From: Cloacibacterium rupense
GTDB taxonomy: Bacteria; Bacteroidota; Bacteroidia; Flavobacteriales; Weeksellaceae
Length of the DNA: 64,000 nucleotides
Reading direction: 5' to 3'
Assembly (NCBI RefSeq): GCF_014645495.1
Contig: NZ_BMLV01000002.1
Location: forward strand, 239,191 to 303,190
The notes beneath the pieces were generated by a model that saw nothing but the letters and a program-made list of their open reading frames with translations, searched no databases and was not told where the DNA came from. Shown piece after piece: positions 34,448 through 42,977 of the stretch. Within the stretch, counting starts at the first letter, position 1. Each line of letters starts with the position of its first letter. The position numbers and the translations under genes are program-made.

Positions 34448-36010
34448 ATGGCACAAAAAGAAACATTATCATCATTAACACATGGCAATTTCGCGAAGGA
34501 ACTCTCTATCTCAAACGGCAAAATGCCGCCCAATGCTGTAGAATTCGAGAAATTGGTTATTGGCACATTTTTAATTGACAAAAAAGGATTAGACTACTCT
34601 ATCGATTTACTAAGCCCTGAGGTCTTTTACGACCCAAGACATCAAGAAATTTTCAGAGCCATTCTTCGTTTGTATGAGAAAAACGAACCTGTAGACTTAA
34701 TGACCGTAATCCAAGACCTCAAAAGAAACGAAAAACTTGGATTAGCAGGAGGTGACCATTATATTATTGATTTAACAATGGGCGTAAGTTCTTCTGCGCA
34801 CATCGAATATCATGTACGTGTAATTCTAGAAAAATTCATTCTAAGAAGTTTAATTAATGTTTCTGCCAACGTGATAGACAATTCTTACAAAGAATCTACT
34901 GACGTTTTCGAACTTCTTGATAAGGCTGAACAATCTTTCTTCGAAATTACCAACGGAACCATCAAAAAAGGGTTTGACACTGCCAATTCATTGGTAAAAG
35001 AAGCCATAGACAAGATAAAATCTCTAAAAGACAAAGAAGGACTCTCTGGCGTTCCGTCTGGATTTAGAGATGTAGATAAAGAAACTGGAGGTTGGCAAAA
35101 CTCTGACCTCATCATTATTGCAGCTCGTCCCGCCATGGGAAAAACCGCTTTTATCCTTTCGATGGCAAGAAACATCTGTGTAGACCATCATATTCCGATG
35201 GCGCTTTTTTCTCTAGAAATGGCTTCTGTACAGTTAATTACCAGAATGATTGCTTCTGAAACAGGAATCTCCTCAGAAAAATTAAGAAAAGGACAAATGT
35301 CTGAAGAAGAATGGCAAAGACTTTTCTCTAACGTTTCTGCACTAGAAAGCGCTCCACTTTATATAGACGAAACGCCCGCTCTTTCCGTCTTTGACTTTAG
35401 AGCAAAATGCCGAAGATTGGTGATGCAGCACGGCGTAAAAATCATTATGGTAGATTACCTTCAGCTAATGACTGCCAATTCTGGAGGAAAAGGTGGCGGA
35501 AATAGAGAACAAGAAATTGCAACCATTTCTCGTTCCTTAAAAGCAATTGCCAAAGAATTAAATGTGCCTGTAATTGCCCTCTCTCAGCTATCTAGAACTG
35601 TAGAAACCAGACCTAACAAAAGACCTCAACTTTCTGACCTTAGAGAATCTGGAGCAATAGAACAAGATGCTGATATTGTGTCTTTTATCTACCGACCAGA
35701 ATATTACAAAATAGAACAATGGGAAGACGAAACCCCTTCTGCCAACCAAGCCGAACTTATTATTGCTAAACACAGAAATGGTTCTATTGCAGACGTTAGA
35801 CTTTCTTTCCATGGAGCGTTGGCAAAATTCTCAGATTTAGATATTTTCGGAAACTATCATACTTCTGGCTTTGCACAACAAGACGAACCTGGTGGCTTTG
35901 AAAAACTGAGAGTTTCCGTAGATCCTGGGGCCGCTTTTGGAATGCCTGACAACGGAAATATCTCTGGTTCTGCAATGAATGATGATGAAGATGAGGAAAT
36001 GCCATTTTAA
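34448..36010 (+). CDS. dnaB: Replicative DNA helicase DnaB
   Basis: This 520-residue hexameric helicase unwinds DNA at the fork. The N-terminal domain is MPPNAVEFEKLVIGTFLID. The RecA-like motor has IIIAARPAMGKTAFILSMAR (Walker A, near residue 225) and KIIMVDYLQLM (Walker B). ALSQLSRTVETRPNKRPQLS and DLRESGAIEQDADIVSFIYR also match. It ends with an acidic tail, DDEDEEMPF. No intein is present; length is normal. The ATG at 34448 is used. Confidence 0.97.
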   Translation: MAQKETLSSLTHGNFAKELSISNGKMPPNAVEFEKLVIGTFLIDKKGLDYSIDLLSPEVFYDPRHQEIFRAILRLYEKNEPVDLMTVIQDLKRNEKLGLAGGDHYIIDLTMGVSSSAHIEYHVRVILEKFILRSLINVSANVIDNSYKESTDVFELLDKAEQSFFEITNGTIKKGFDTANSLVKEAIDKIKSLKDKEGLSGVPSGFRDVDKETGGWQNSDLIIIAARPAMGKTAFILSMARNICVDHHIPMALFSLEMASVQLITRMIASETGISSEKLRKGQMSEEEWQRLFSNVSALESAPLYIDETPALSVFDFRAKCRRLVMQHGVKIIMVDYLQLMTANSGGKGGGNREQEIATISRSLKAIAKELNVPVIALSQLSRTVETRPNKRPQLSDLRESGAIEQDADIVSFIYRPEYYKIEQWEDETPSANQAELIIAKHRNGSIADVRLSFHGALAKFSDLDIFGNYHTSGFAQQDEPGGFEKLRVSVDPGAAFGMPDNGNISGSAMNDDEDEEMPF

Positions 36011-36031
36011 AAAATGTAAAATAGAAGATTC

Positions 36032-36071
36032 GTAAAATCGTAAAAAGTGTATTTTCGCTAAACGATTTTAC
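36032..36071. repeat. Inverted repeat in the dnaB-rnhA gap
   Basis: GTAAAATCGT (36032-36041) and ACGATTTTAC (36062-36071) are perfect ten-base arms. They are followed by ACAACTTTACGATTTACAAC-type direct repeats up to 36099. The words recur at 28625-28651. Confidence 0.65.
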
Positions 36072-36099
36072 AACTTTACGATTTACAACTTTACTTTAC

Positions 36100-36576
36100 A
36101 TGAAAATCGAAATTTACACAGACGGAGCTTGTAGTGGCAATCCCGGAAAAGGAGGCTACGGAATTCTAATGCGCGTTCCCGAAAAAAAATACCAAAAAAC
36201 TTTCTCCGAAGGCTTTAGATTAACCACCAATAACAGAATGGAACTTCTCGCTGTAATTGAAGCTTTAGAAAAACTAAAAAACCCTGAAAATGATGTTCAT
36301 GTTTTTACCGATTCTAAATATGTAGCAGACGCCATCAACCAAAATTGGATTTTCGGGTGGATAAAAAAAGGTTTTAAAAATGTGAAAAACCCTGATTTAT
36401 GGCAAAGATTTGTTCCACTTTTTAGGAAACATAAAATAGAATTTCATTGGATTAAAGGACACGCTGGTCATCCTGAAAATGAAATTTGCGACCAATTAGC
36501 CGTAAAAGCTTCTCAATCTGAAAATTTAAAAACAGATACTTTTTTTGAAAACCAGAAAGAAGGCGGGTTATTTTAA
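36100..36576 (+). CDS. rnhA: Ribonuclease HI
   Basis: This 158-residue enzyme cuts RNA in RNA-DNA hybrids. The catalytic acids are in IEIYTDGACSGNPGKGGYGI (Asp8), TTNNRMELLAVIEAL (Glu) and VHVFTDSKYVADAIN (Asp), with HWIKGHAGHPENEICDQLA giving the loop His and the fourth acid. It lacks the extra N-terminal hybrid-binding domain. Length is normal. Confidence 0.96.
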   Translation: MKIEIYTDGACSGNPGKGGYGILMRVPEKKYQKTFSEGFRLTTNNRMELLAVIEALEKLKNPENDVHVFTDSKYVADAINQNWIFGWIKKGFKNVKNPDLWQRFVPLFRKHKIEFHWIKGHAGHPENEICDQLAVKASQSENLKTDTFFENQKEGGLF

Positions 36577-36645
36577 AATGAATGGTGAATTTACTTCGAA
36601 ATGAATTTCTTTGGGTGAATTTCTTTCTATTGTTTTCAAAATCCT

Positions 36646-36653
36646 TATTTTTG
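36646..36653 (+). promoter_or_regulatory. -7 promoter box for the nad operon
   Basis: TATTTTTG lies 50 bases before the nadB ATG. The 127-base gap shows no other feature beyond short GAATTTCTTT-like repeats. Confidence 0.5.
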
Positions 36654-36703
36654 GTTAAAGTTTCAATAACTTTAGACCCAAAACTTTAGACTTCAAACAA
36701 AAA

Positions 36704-38284
36704 ATGATAAAAACAGATGTACTCGTCATAGGCTCAGGAATTTCGGGGCTTTCCTATGGCATTAAAATTTCTGAAAAATTACCAGATGCCAAAATCACCA
36801 TCGTCACCAAAGCCGAAGAAGACGAAACCAATACCAAATATGCACAAGGAGGATTGGCTGTAGTGATGGATTTTGATACCGATAATTTCCAAAAACATAT
36901 CGACGATACCATGAGAGCAGGAGATTATGAAAATAATCGTGAGGTGGTAGAAATGGTGATAAAAGAAGGGCCAGAACGTTTCCGTGAGATTGTAGAATGG
37001 GGTGTGAATTTTGATAAAAAAGAAGACGGCGAATACAAACTGGGTAGAGAAGGTGGCCATACAGAATTTAGAATTGTACATCACAAAGATATTACTGGTG
37101 CCGAAATTGAGCGTGCACTTTTAGAATATTGTAATAAATCTGAAAACATAGAAATTCTTGACTATCATTACGTTATCGATTTAATTACCCAACATCACAT
37201 TCCGAATAAAACTTTTGATAAAGACAATTTGAACTGTTATGGAGCGTATGTTCTAGACCAAAAAAACAAAAAAATAAAGAAAATCACCTCCAAAGTAACC
37301 ATGGTAGCCACTGGCGGCTGTGGTCATGTTTATAAAAACACCACCAATCCTATAATCGCTACGGGAGACGGAATTGCTTTTGTACATAGAGCCAGAGGTA
37401 AAGTTTCTAATATGCAATACATTCAATTTCATCCAACTGCTATGTATTCTAAACGAGACGGAATGTTGTTTCTAATTTCCGAAGCAGTGAGAGGTGATGG
37501 CGCAAAACTTCGCTTAAAAAATGGCGAAAAATTTATGCATAAGTATGACGAGAGAGAAGAATTGGCATCCAGAGATATTGTGGCTAGAGCTATTGATAAC
37601 GAAATGAAAATTTCGGGTGACGAATTTGTAGGTCTAGACTGCCGAGAAATGGACAAAGAAAAATTCGTAGAACATTTCCCCAATATTTATCAAAAATGTA
37701 TGGATGAAGGTATAGACCCATTCAAGCAACTGATTCCTGTAGTGCCAGCAAGTCATTATTTGATGGGAGGAATTGTGGTGGATAAAGACGGACAATCTTC
37801 TATCAAAAATCTTTTTGCGGTAGGAGAATGCACCAATTCTGGGTTACACGGCGCTAACAGACTAGCTTCCAACTCCTTACTAGAAGGATTGGTTTTTGGA
37901 CACAATGCAGCCATGAAAACCGTAGAATTATTAAATATTGACGAATTTAATTACTTTGACTTGCAAAACGTACCTGAATGGAATGATGAAGGAATGAAAG
38001 TAATGGAAGAAAAGGTACTGATTACCTACCTTAGAAAACAACTTCAGGAAATGATGAGCGACCTAGTAAGCATTGTAAGAAGTAATGACCGATTGAAACT
38101 GGCACAAAAAAAACAAAAAGAAATCTTCGAAGCGGTAACGGAATTGTATAATTATTCTGTGATTTCGCCAGAGCTTTCAGAATTAAGAAATCTGGTGAAT
38201 GTATCTTACCTCATCATCAAAAATTCTTTAGAAATGACGGAAAACAAAGGTGCATTTTATAATAAGGATTTTGTGAAAAATTAA
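36704..38284 (+). CDS. nadB: L-aspartate oxidase
   Basis: This 526-residue flavoprotein makes iminoaspartate in NAD synthesis. DVLVIGSGISGLSYGIKISE is the FAD-binding loop. TKYAQGGLAVVM and GREGGHTEFRIVHHKDITG follow, and IQFHPTAMYSKRDG and SHYLMGGIVVDKDGQSSIKN contain active-site residues, with ECTNSGLHGANRLASNSLLE after them. It starts the nadB - yhcG - nadC unit; nadA is not in the window. Confidence 0.95.
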   Translation: MIKTDVLVIGSGISGLSYGIKISEKLPDAKITIVTKAEEDETNTKYAQGGLAVVMDFDTDNFQKHIDDTMRAGDYENNREVVEMVIKEGPERFREIVEWGVNFDKKEDGEYKLGREGGHTEFRIVHHKDITGAEIERALLEYCNKSENIEILDYHYVIDLITQHHIPNKTFDKDNLNCYGAYVLDQKNKKIKKITSKVTMVATGGCGHVYKNTTNPIIATGDGIAFVHRARGKVSNMQYIQFHPTAMYSKRDGMLFLISEAVRGDGAKLRLKNGEKFMHKYDEREELASRDIVARAIDNEMKISGDEFVGLDCREMDKEKFVEHFPNIYQKCMDEGIDPFKQLIPVVPASHYLMGGIVVDKDGQSSIKNLFAVGECTNSGLHGANRLASNSLLEGLVFGHNAAMKTVELLNIDEFNYFDLQNVPEWNDEGMKVMEEKVLITYLRKQLQEMMSDLVSIVRSNDRLKLAQKKQKEIFEAVTELYNYSVISPELSELRNLVNVSYLIIKNSLEMTENKGAFYNKDFVKN

Positions 38285-38296
38285 TTTTTCAATCAA

Positions 38297-39454
38297 ATGA
38301 ATTTATCTTCCCCTGAATACAAAACCTGGATTTTTGAATTAAAGCAAAAAATTCAGCAAAGCCAAATTAAAGCAGCCATAAAAGTAAATTCTGCTTTAAT
38401 AGAAATGTATTGGGAACTAGGAAAGAAAATTTCCGAAAGAAATTTTGAAAACACTTATGGCTCTGGATTTTTTAGACAATTAAGTAATGACTTAAAAAAA
38501 GAATTTCCTGAAATTAAAGGGTTTTCTGAAACTAATTTGAAATTTTTTAAACGCTTTTATCTCTTTTATAGAAATGAGTTTACAAATCGTTACCAAGTTG
38601 GTGATGATTTTCAAAACACAGATAATCAATCAATTAAGGAAATTAAACAAATTGATAACGAAAACACAAGTCTCCAACAGCTTGTTAGAATTTCAGAAAA
38701 TATAAATCGTCAACAACTTGTTAACGAAACTTTCGAAAAACTATTTTTAATTCCTTGGGGACATCATATACAAATCTTAACCAAATGTAAAACAACAAAA
38801 GAAGCCCTTTTTTACATTAATAAAACCATAGAAAATGGTTGGAGCAGAGCTGTTTTACTAAATATGATTTCAGGCAATTTATTTCAATCTCAAGGAAAAG
38901 CCGTCACCAATTTTTCTAAAACATTACCTGATTATCAAAGTGATTTAGTAAAAGAAACCTTGAAAGACCCTTACAATTTCGATTTTATTACCATTACAGA
39001 AAATTATAAAGAAAAAGAATTAGAAAAAGCATTAATAGATAATATTCAACAATTTTTGATTGAATTAGGAAGTGGCTTTGCTTTTGTAGGGAAACAATTT
39101 GAAATTACAGTAGCAGAAAAATCGTACTATATTGATCTGCTTTTCTATCACATCAAACTTAAAAGATATGTAGTAATAGAATTGAAAACAGGAGAACTCG
39201 AGCCAGAGCATGCAGGAAAATTAAATTTTTATGTTACTACCATTGACAAGCAATTGCGTGACGAAAGTGATAATGCAACTATTGGACTCATCATCTGTAA
39301 AACCAAAAATAATATTATAGCAGAATATTCTCTTACTGATTTGCACAAACCTTTAGGTATTTCGTCTTATGAACTTAAGAAAATTTTGCCTAAAAACTTT
39401 AAATCTTCTTTACCAAGCATAGAAGAAATAGAAAATGAACTCAAAAATTTATAA
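38297..39454 (+). CDS. YhcG/DUF1016 PDDEXK nuclease inserted in the nad operon
   Basis: This 385-residue protein has the DUF1016 N-terminal domain, with ALIEMYWELGKKISER near residue 35 and GFSETNLKFFKRFYLFY near 75. The C-terminal nuclease domain holds SYYIDLLFYHIKLKRYVVIE followed by LKTG; the D and ExK are the PD-(D/E)xK core. Such YhcG proteins often sit beside restriction or defence genes. Here it lies 12 bases after nadB and three bases before nadC with no toxin or restriction partner. It may be a lone nuclease that was acquired by transfer. Its substrate is unknown. Confidence 0.88.
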   Translation: MNLSSPEYKTWIFELKQKIQQSQIKAAIKVNSALIEMYWELGKKISERNFENTYGSGFFRQLSNDLKKEFPEIKGFSETNLKFFKRFYLFYRNEFTNRYQVGDDFQNTDNQSIKEIKQIDNENTSLQQLVRISENINRQQLVNETFEKLFLIPWGHHIQILTKCKTTKEALFYINKTIENGWSRAVLLNMISGNLFQSQGKAVTNFSKTLPDYQSDLVKETLKDPYNFDFITITENYKEKELEKALIDNIQQFLIELGSGFAFVGKQFEITVAEKSYYIDLLFYHIKLKRYVVIELKTGELEPEHAGKLNFYVTTIDKQLRDESDNATIGLIICKTKNNIIAEYSLTDLHKPLGISSYELKKILPKNFKSSLPSIEEIENELKNL

Positions 39455-39457
39455 TAA

Positions 39458-40327
39458 ATGAAACGCCCAACTTACGCTACCGATAAAGCCTTAAAACAAT
39501 TTATAAAATCTGCCTTGGAAGAAGACATCCAAAATGGTGACCACTCTACGCTATCTACCATCCCAGAAGATTTGGTACAAAGTGCCAAACTTTTGGTGAA
39601 AGAAGATTGTATCTTAGCAGGGGTAGAATTGGCTGAAATTATTTTCAAAACTTTTGATAAAAATTTGAAAATAGAAATCTTCATCAAAGATGGAGAAAAT
39701 GCAAAAGTAGGCGATATTGCTTTCATTGTTACAGGAAAAGCACAATCTATACTCTCTACCGAAAGATTGGTTCTTAATTGTATGCAAAGAATGAGCGGCA
39801 TCGCCACCCTAACTCACGATTGGGATTCTAGGCTTATTGGCACCAAAACCAAACTTCTAGACACCCGAAAAACCACACCTAATTTTAGAATTTGTGAAAA
39901 ATGGGCAGTTGCTATTGGCGGAGGCACCAACCATAGATATGGACTGTACGACATGATAATGCTAAAAGACAATCATATAGATTATAACGGAAGCATCACC
40001 AATGCAGTGAAAATGACGCAACAATATCTCAAAAAAAATAAATTAAATTTAAAAGTAGAAGTAGAAACCAGAAATCTAACCGAAGTAGAAGAAGCTGCCC
40101 AACTTGCAGGCAAAGGAATTGATAGAATCATGCTAGACAATATGGATGTAAAAACCATGTCAGAAGCCGTAAAACTCATTAATGGCCGATGTGAAACTGA
40201 AGCTTCAGGTGGCATTATAAGAGAGCAATTGAACGATATTGCCCAAACAGGAGTCACCTATATTTCGGCGGGAGCACTTACCCACTCTGCAGAAAATATA
40301 GACCTGAGTCTCAAAGCAATAAAATAA
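39458..40327 (+). CDS. nadC: Quinolinate phosphoribosyltransferase (decarboxylating)
   Basis: This 289-residue enzyme turns quinolinate and PRPP into nicotinate mononucleotide. LVLNCMQRMSGIATLTHDWD, KLLDTRKTTPNFRICEKWAV and GGGTNHRYGLYDMIMLKDNH carry the PRPP- and quinolinate-binding residues. VEVETRNLTEVEEAAQ and EASGGIIREQLNDIAQTGV complete the barrel. It ends with a strong terminator. It follows the YhcG gene after three bases, so expression is tied to that gene. Confidence 0.96.
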   Translation: MKRPTYATDKALKQFIKSALEEDIQNGDHSTLSTIPEDLVQSAKLLVKEDCILAGVELAEIIFKTFDKNLKIEIFIKDGENAKVGDIAFIVTGKAQSILSTERLVLNCMQRMSGIATLTHDWDSRLIGTKTKLLDTRKTTPNFRICEKWAVAIGGGTNHRYGLYDMIMLKDNHIDYNGSITNAVKMTQQYLKKNKLNLKVEVETRNLTEVEEAAQLAGKGIDRIMLDNMDVKTMSEAVKLINGRCETEASGGIIREQLNDIAQTGVTYISAGALTHSAENIDLSLKAIK

Positions 40328-40337
40328 AAAACACCCC

Positions 40338-40361
40338 AAACCACGCTCTAGAGCGTGGTTT
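40338..40361. terminator. Perfectly palindromic terminator after nadC
   Basis: AAACCACGCTC and GAGCGTGGTTT are perfect arms with a TA centre; T residues follow, so it ends the nad operon. Confidence 0.9.
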
Positions 40362-40472
40362 TTGTGATTCGCAAAAAAAGTTAAAAATTTTAACATTGTG
40401 TTAATTTTAGTTAATGAAAAAAGTAGTATTTTAGCCGCATCAAGAAAACAACCTTAGAAATTATTTAAATTT

Positions 40473-42878
40473 ATGAAAACCAACTATTTAGGAAAGTCAA
40501 GGCTTTCAGTTGTTATTGCTCTTACTGCTGCTACAGTAGCATTTGCGCAAACCGAAAAAGATTCTACAAAATCAAAAGACATTGACCAAGTGGTTCTTAC
40601 AGGTGTAGCCGATATTGCAAAAGACAGAAAAACCCCTGTTGCAGTTTCTACCATTAAAGAAGCTGTTATTGTAGAAAAACTAGGGAACCAAGAATTTCCT
40701 GAAATTTTAAACACTACCCCATCAGTGTATGCTACTAAATCAGGAGGTGGTTTTGGAGACTCAAGAATTAACGTAAGAGGTTTCGACCAAAGAAACACTG
40801 CGGTTATGATTAACGGGGTACCTGTAAACGACATGGAAAATGGTGCTGTTTATTGGTCTAACTGGGCTGGTTTATCAGATGTAACATCAGCTATGCAAGT
40901 ACAAAGAGGTTTAGGTTCTTCTAAATTAGCAATTGCTTCTGTAGGAGGTACAATTAACGTATTGACAAGATCTGCTGATAAAAAACAACAAGGTAATATC
41001 ACTTTAGGAATTGGAAATGACGGATACCACAAAACTTTATTTTCCTACAACACAGGGAAAGGTGCAAAAGGATGGTCATCTTCTTTCTTAATGAGTAGAA
41101 CTGCTGGTTCTATGTATGCAGACGGAACAGAATTTGAAGGATATAACTATTATTTCGCATTAGGATTTAATCCAAATGCTAAGCATGACTTCCAATTTAC
41201 CATTACAGGAGCTCCACAATGGCACAATCAAAGATCTTTTTCTCCTAAAATTGAAAACTATCTTAAATATGGAAAAAATGGAGAGCCTAATAGAAGATAT
41301 AATGAAAACTGGGGGTATTTAAGTGGTGAAGAGTTTTCTTACACTAGAAACTATTATCATAAACCAGTAATGTCATTAAACTGGGATTATAAAATATCTA
41401 GTGCTACCAAATTATCTACCGTAATCTATGCTTCTTTTGGTAGAGGTGGTGGTACTGGTACTGTAGGATCTACAAGTGGTATAGAGAAATATAGACTTGC
41501 TGATGGTACAATTGACTTTGACGGAATATACCTATTTAATAAAGCAAATAACTCTGCTGCTCTTGCTAGAAGATCTTCTATCAACTCACACAACTGGCTT
41601 GGAGCTATTTCAAGTTTAAACCACAAAGTAAATGACAACTTTAATTTCACTATTGGGGTAGATGGCAGATATTACAAAGGTCTTCACTACAGAGTTATGA
41701 GTGATTTCTTAGGAGCTAGTTCTTACAATGATAAAACAGACATCAATAATCCTAACAGAGTTATCATAGACGCTTATTCAGCCAGTCCAAATTGGAACCC
41801 TTTTGGCGGAAAAACTGACGAAACAAAAATAATGTATAACAATGATGGTATTGTCAACTGGATTGGTGGTTTCGGTCAGATGGAATATAATATTGGTGGA
41901 TTATCCGCATTTGCACAAGCTTCTGTTTCAAACCAAGGTTTCCAAAGAGTTGATTATTTCTTATATACTCCTGAAAACCAAAAAACCAAAACCGTTAACA
42001 AAATTGGTTACAATGTAAAGGCTGGTGCTAATTACAACATCAATAGCCACCACAATGTATTTGTAAACGGAGGATACTACGAAAGACAACCATTCTTTGG
42101 CGCAGTATTTTTAGATAATACAAATAAAATTAATCCTAATTTAGAAAATGAAAAGGTAATGTCTTTTGAATTAGGATATGGTTTTAGATCTAAATTCTTC
42201 AATGCAAACGTAAACTTATACAACACAAGTTGGGGAGATATCTTTAAGAGAGTTACTTACAGACCATCTACCGTTACATATTATGCAAACGTATTAGGAA
42301 TCAAGGAAATCCATAGAGGAATTGAATTTGACTTCACCGCAAAACCAATTAATAAATTATCTGTAAATGGAATGTTCTCAATCGGTGATTGGTACTATGA
42401 CAAAGATGTAGAAGCGACCTTTATAGATGATGCTACTAACCAAGTGGTAGGACAAGGAACTCTTAAAATCAAAGACCTTAAAGTTGGAGACGCTGCTCAG
42501 TTCACAGCTGCTCTAGGTGTAGACTATGATGTGACCAACTGGTTAAAAGTGGATGGAACTTATAGATTTAATGATAATTTATACTCTGGTTTTGACCCTG
42601 CAACCAATTTGAATAAAAATGTTCCAGCAGTTAAATTACCATCTTATGGCCTATTAGACCTTGGTTTATCTCTTAGATTTAATATGAAAAACAACAATTC
42701 TGTAGGTTTCAGATTCAATGTAAACAACGTATTGGATGAAACTTATATTTCTGACATGAGAACAAACATCAACGTAAGTTCTTCTACTAAAGCAACTTAC
42801 AGAGGTATTGACGTTGCTAACCAAGCTTTCTTTGGTTTTGGTAGAACATGGAATGCTTCTATTTCATACAAATTCTAA
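40473..42878 (+). CDS. TonB-dependent outer-membrane receptor
   Basis: This 801-residue protein has a signal peptide ending VAFAQ and a plug domain containing IDQVVLTGVADIAKD, RINVRGFDQRNTAVMINGVP and GLSDVTSAMQVQRGLGSSKL, then a beta barrel ending GRTWNASISYKF. It lacks a carboxypeptidase-like N-terminal extension and a SusD partner, so it is the single-gene type that imports a small chelate or nutrient. The following gene encodes a secreted nucleoside deaminase, but a terminator and promoter separate them. Ligand unknown. Confidence 0.9.
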   Translation: MKTNYLGKSRLSVVIALTAATVAFAQTEKDSTKSKDIDQVVLTGVADIAKDRKTPVAVSTIKEAVIVEKLGNQEFPEILNTTPSVYATKSGGGFGDSRINVRGFDQRNTAVMINGVPVNDMENGAVYWSNWAGLSDVTSAMQVQRGLGSSKLAIASVGGTINVLTRSADKKQQGNITLGIGNDGYHKTLFSYNTGKGAKGWSSSFLMSRTAGSMYADGTEFEGYNYYFALGFNPNAKHDFQFTITGAPQWHNQRSFSPKIENYLKYGKNGEPNRRYNENWGYLSGEEFSYTRNYYHKPVMSLNWDYKISSATKLSTVIYASFGRGGGTGTVGSTSGIEKYRLADGTIDFDGIYLFNKANNSAALARRSSINSHNWLGAISSLNHKVNDNFNFTIGVDGRYYKGLHYRVMSDFLGASSYNDKTDINNPNRVIIDAYSASPNWNPFGGKTDETKIMYNNDGIVNWIGGFGQMEYNIGGLSAFAQASVSNQGFQRVDYFLYTPENQKTKTVNKIGYNVKAGANYNINSHHNVFVNGGYYERQPFFGAVFLDNTNKINPNLENEKVMSFELGYGFRSKFFNANVNLYNTSWGDIFKRVTYRPSTVTYYANVLGIKEIHRGIEFDFTAKPINKLSVNGMFSIGDWYYDKDVEATFIDDATNQVVGQGTLKIKDLKVGDAAQFTAALGVDYDVTNWLKVDGTYRFNDNLYSGFDPATNLNKNVPAVKLPSYGLLDLGLSLRFNMKNNNSVGFRFNVNNVLDETYISDMRTNINVSSSTKATYRGIDVANQAFFGFGRTWNASISYKF

Positions 42879-42897
42879 TCAAAATCTTTTATGATAC

Positions 42898-42921
42898 AAT
42901 CCCGGCTTAACAGTCGGGATT
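42898..42921 (+). terminator. Terminator after the TonB receptor gene
   Basis: AATCCCG and CGGGATT pair (extended by a C-G and a wobble pair) and are followed by a run of T. Confidence 0.85.
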
Positions 42922-42951
42922 TTTTTTTGTGCATATCTCAAAAATGATTAG

Positions 42952-42959
42952 TATTTTTG
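42952..42959 (+). promoter_or_regulatory. -7 promoter box for the deaminase gene
   Basis: TATTTTTG lies 18 bases before ATG 42978. An in-frame GTG at 42957 overlaps the box and is therefore not the start. Confidence 0.6.
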
Positions 42960-42977
42960 TGTGAATTTCAATGGACT

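Noticed and set aside
42957..42977. GTG start at 42957 for the deaminase
   Set aside because: It overlaps the -7 box, and the resulting N-terminus would put seven unrelated residues before the signal peptide.
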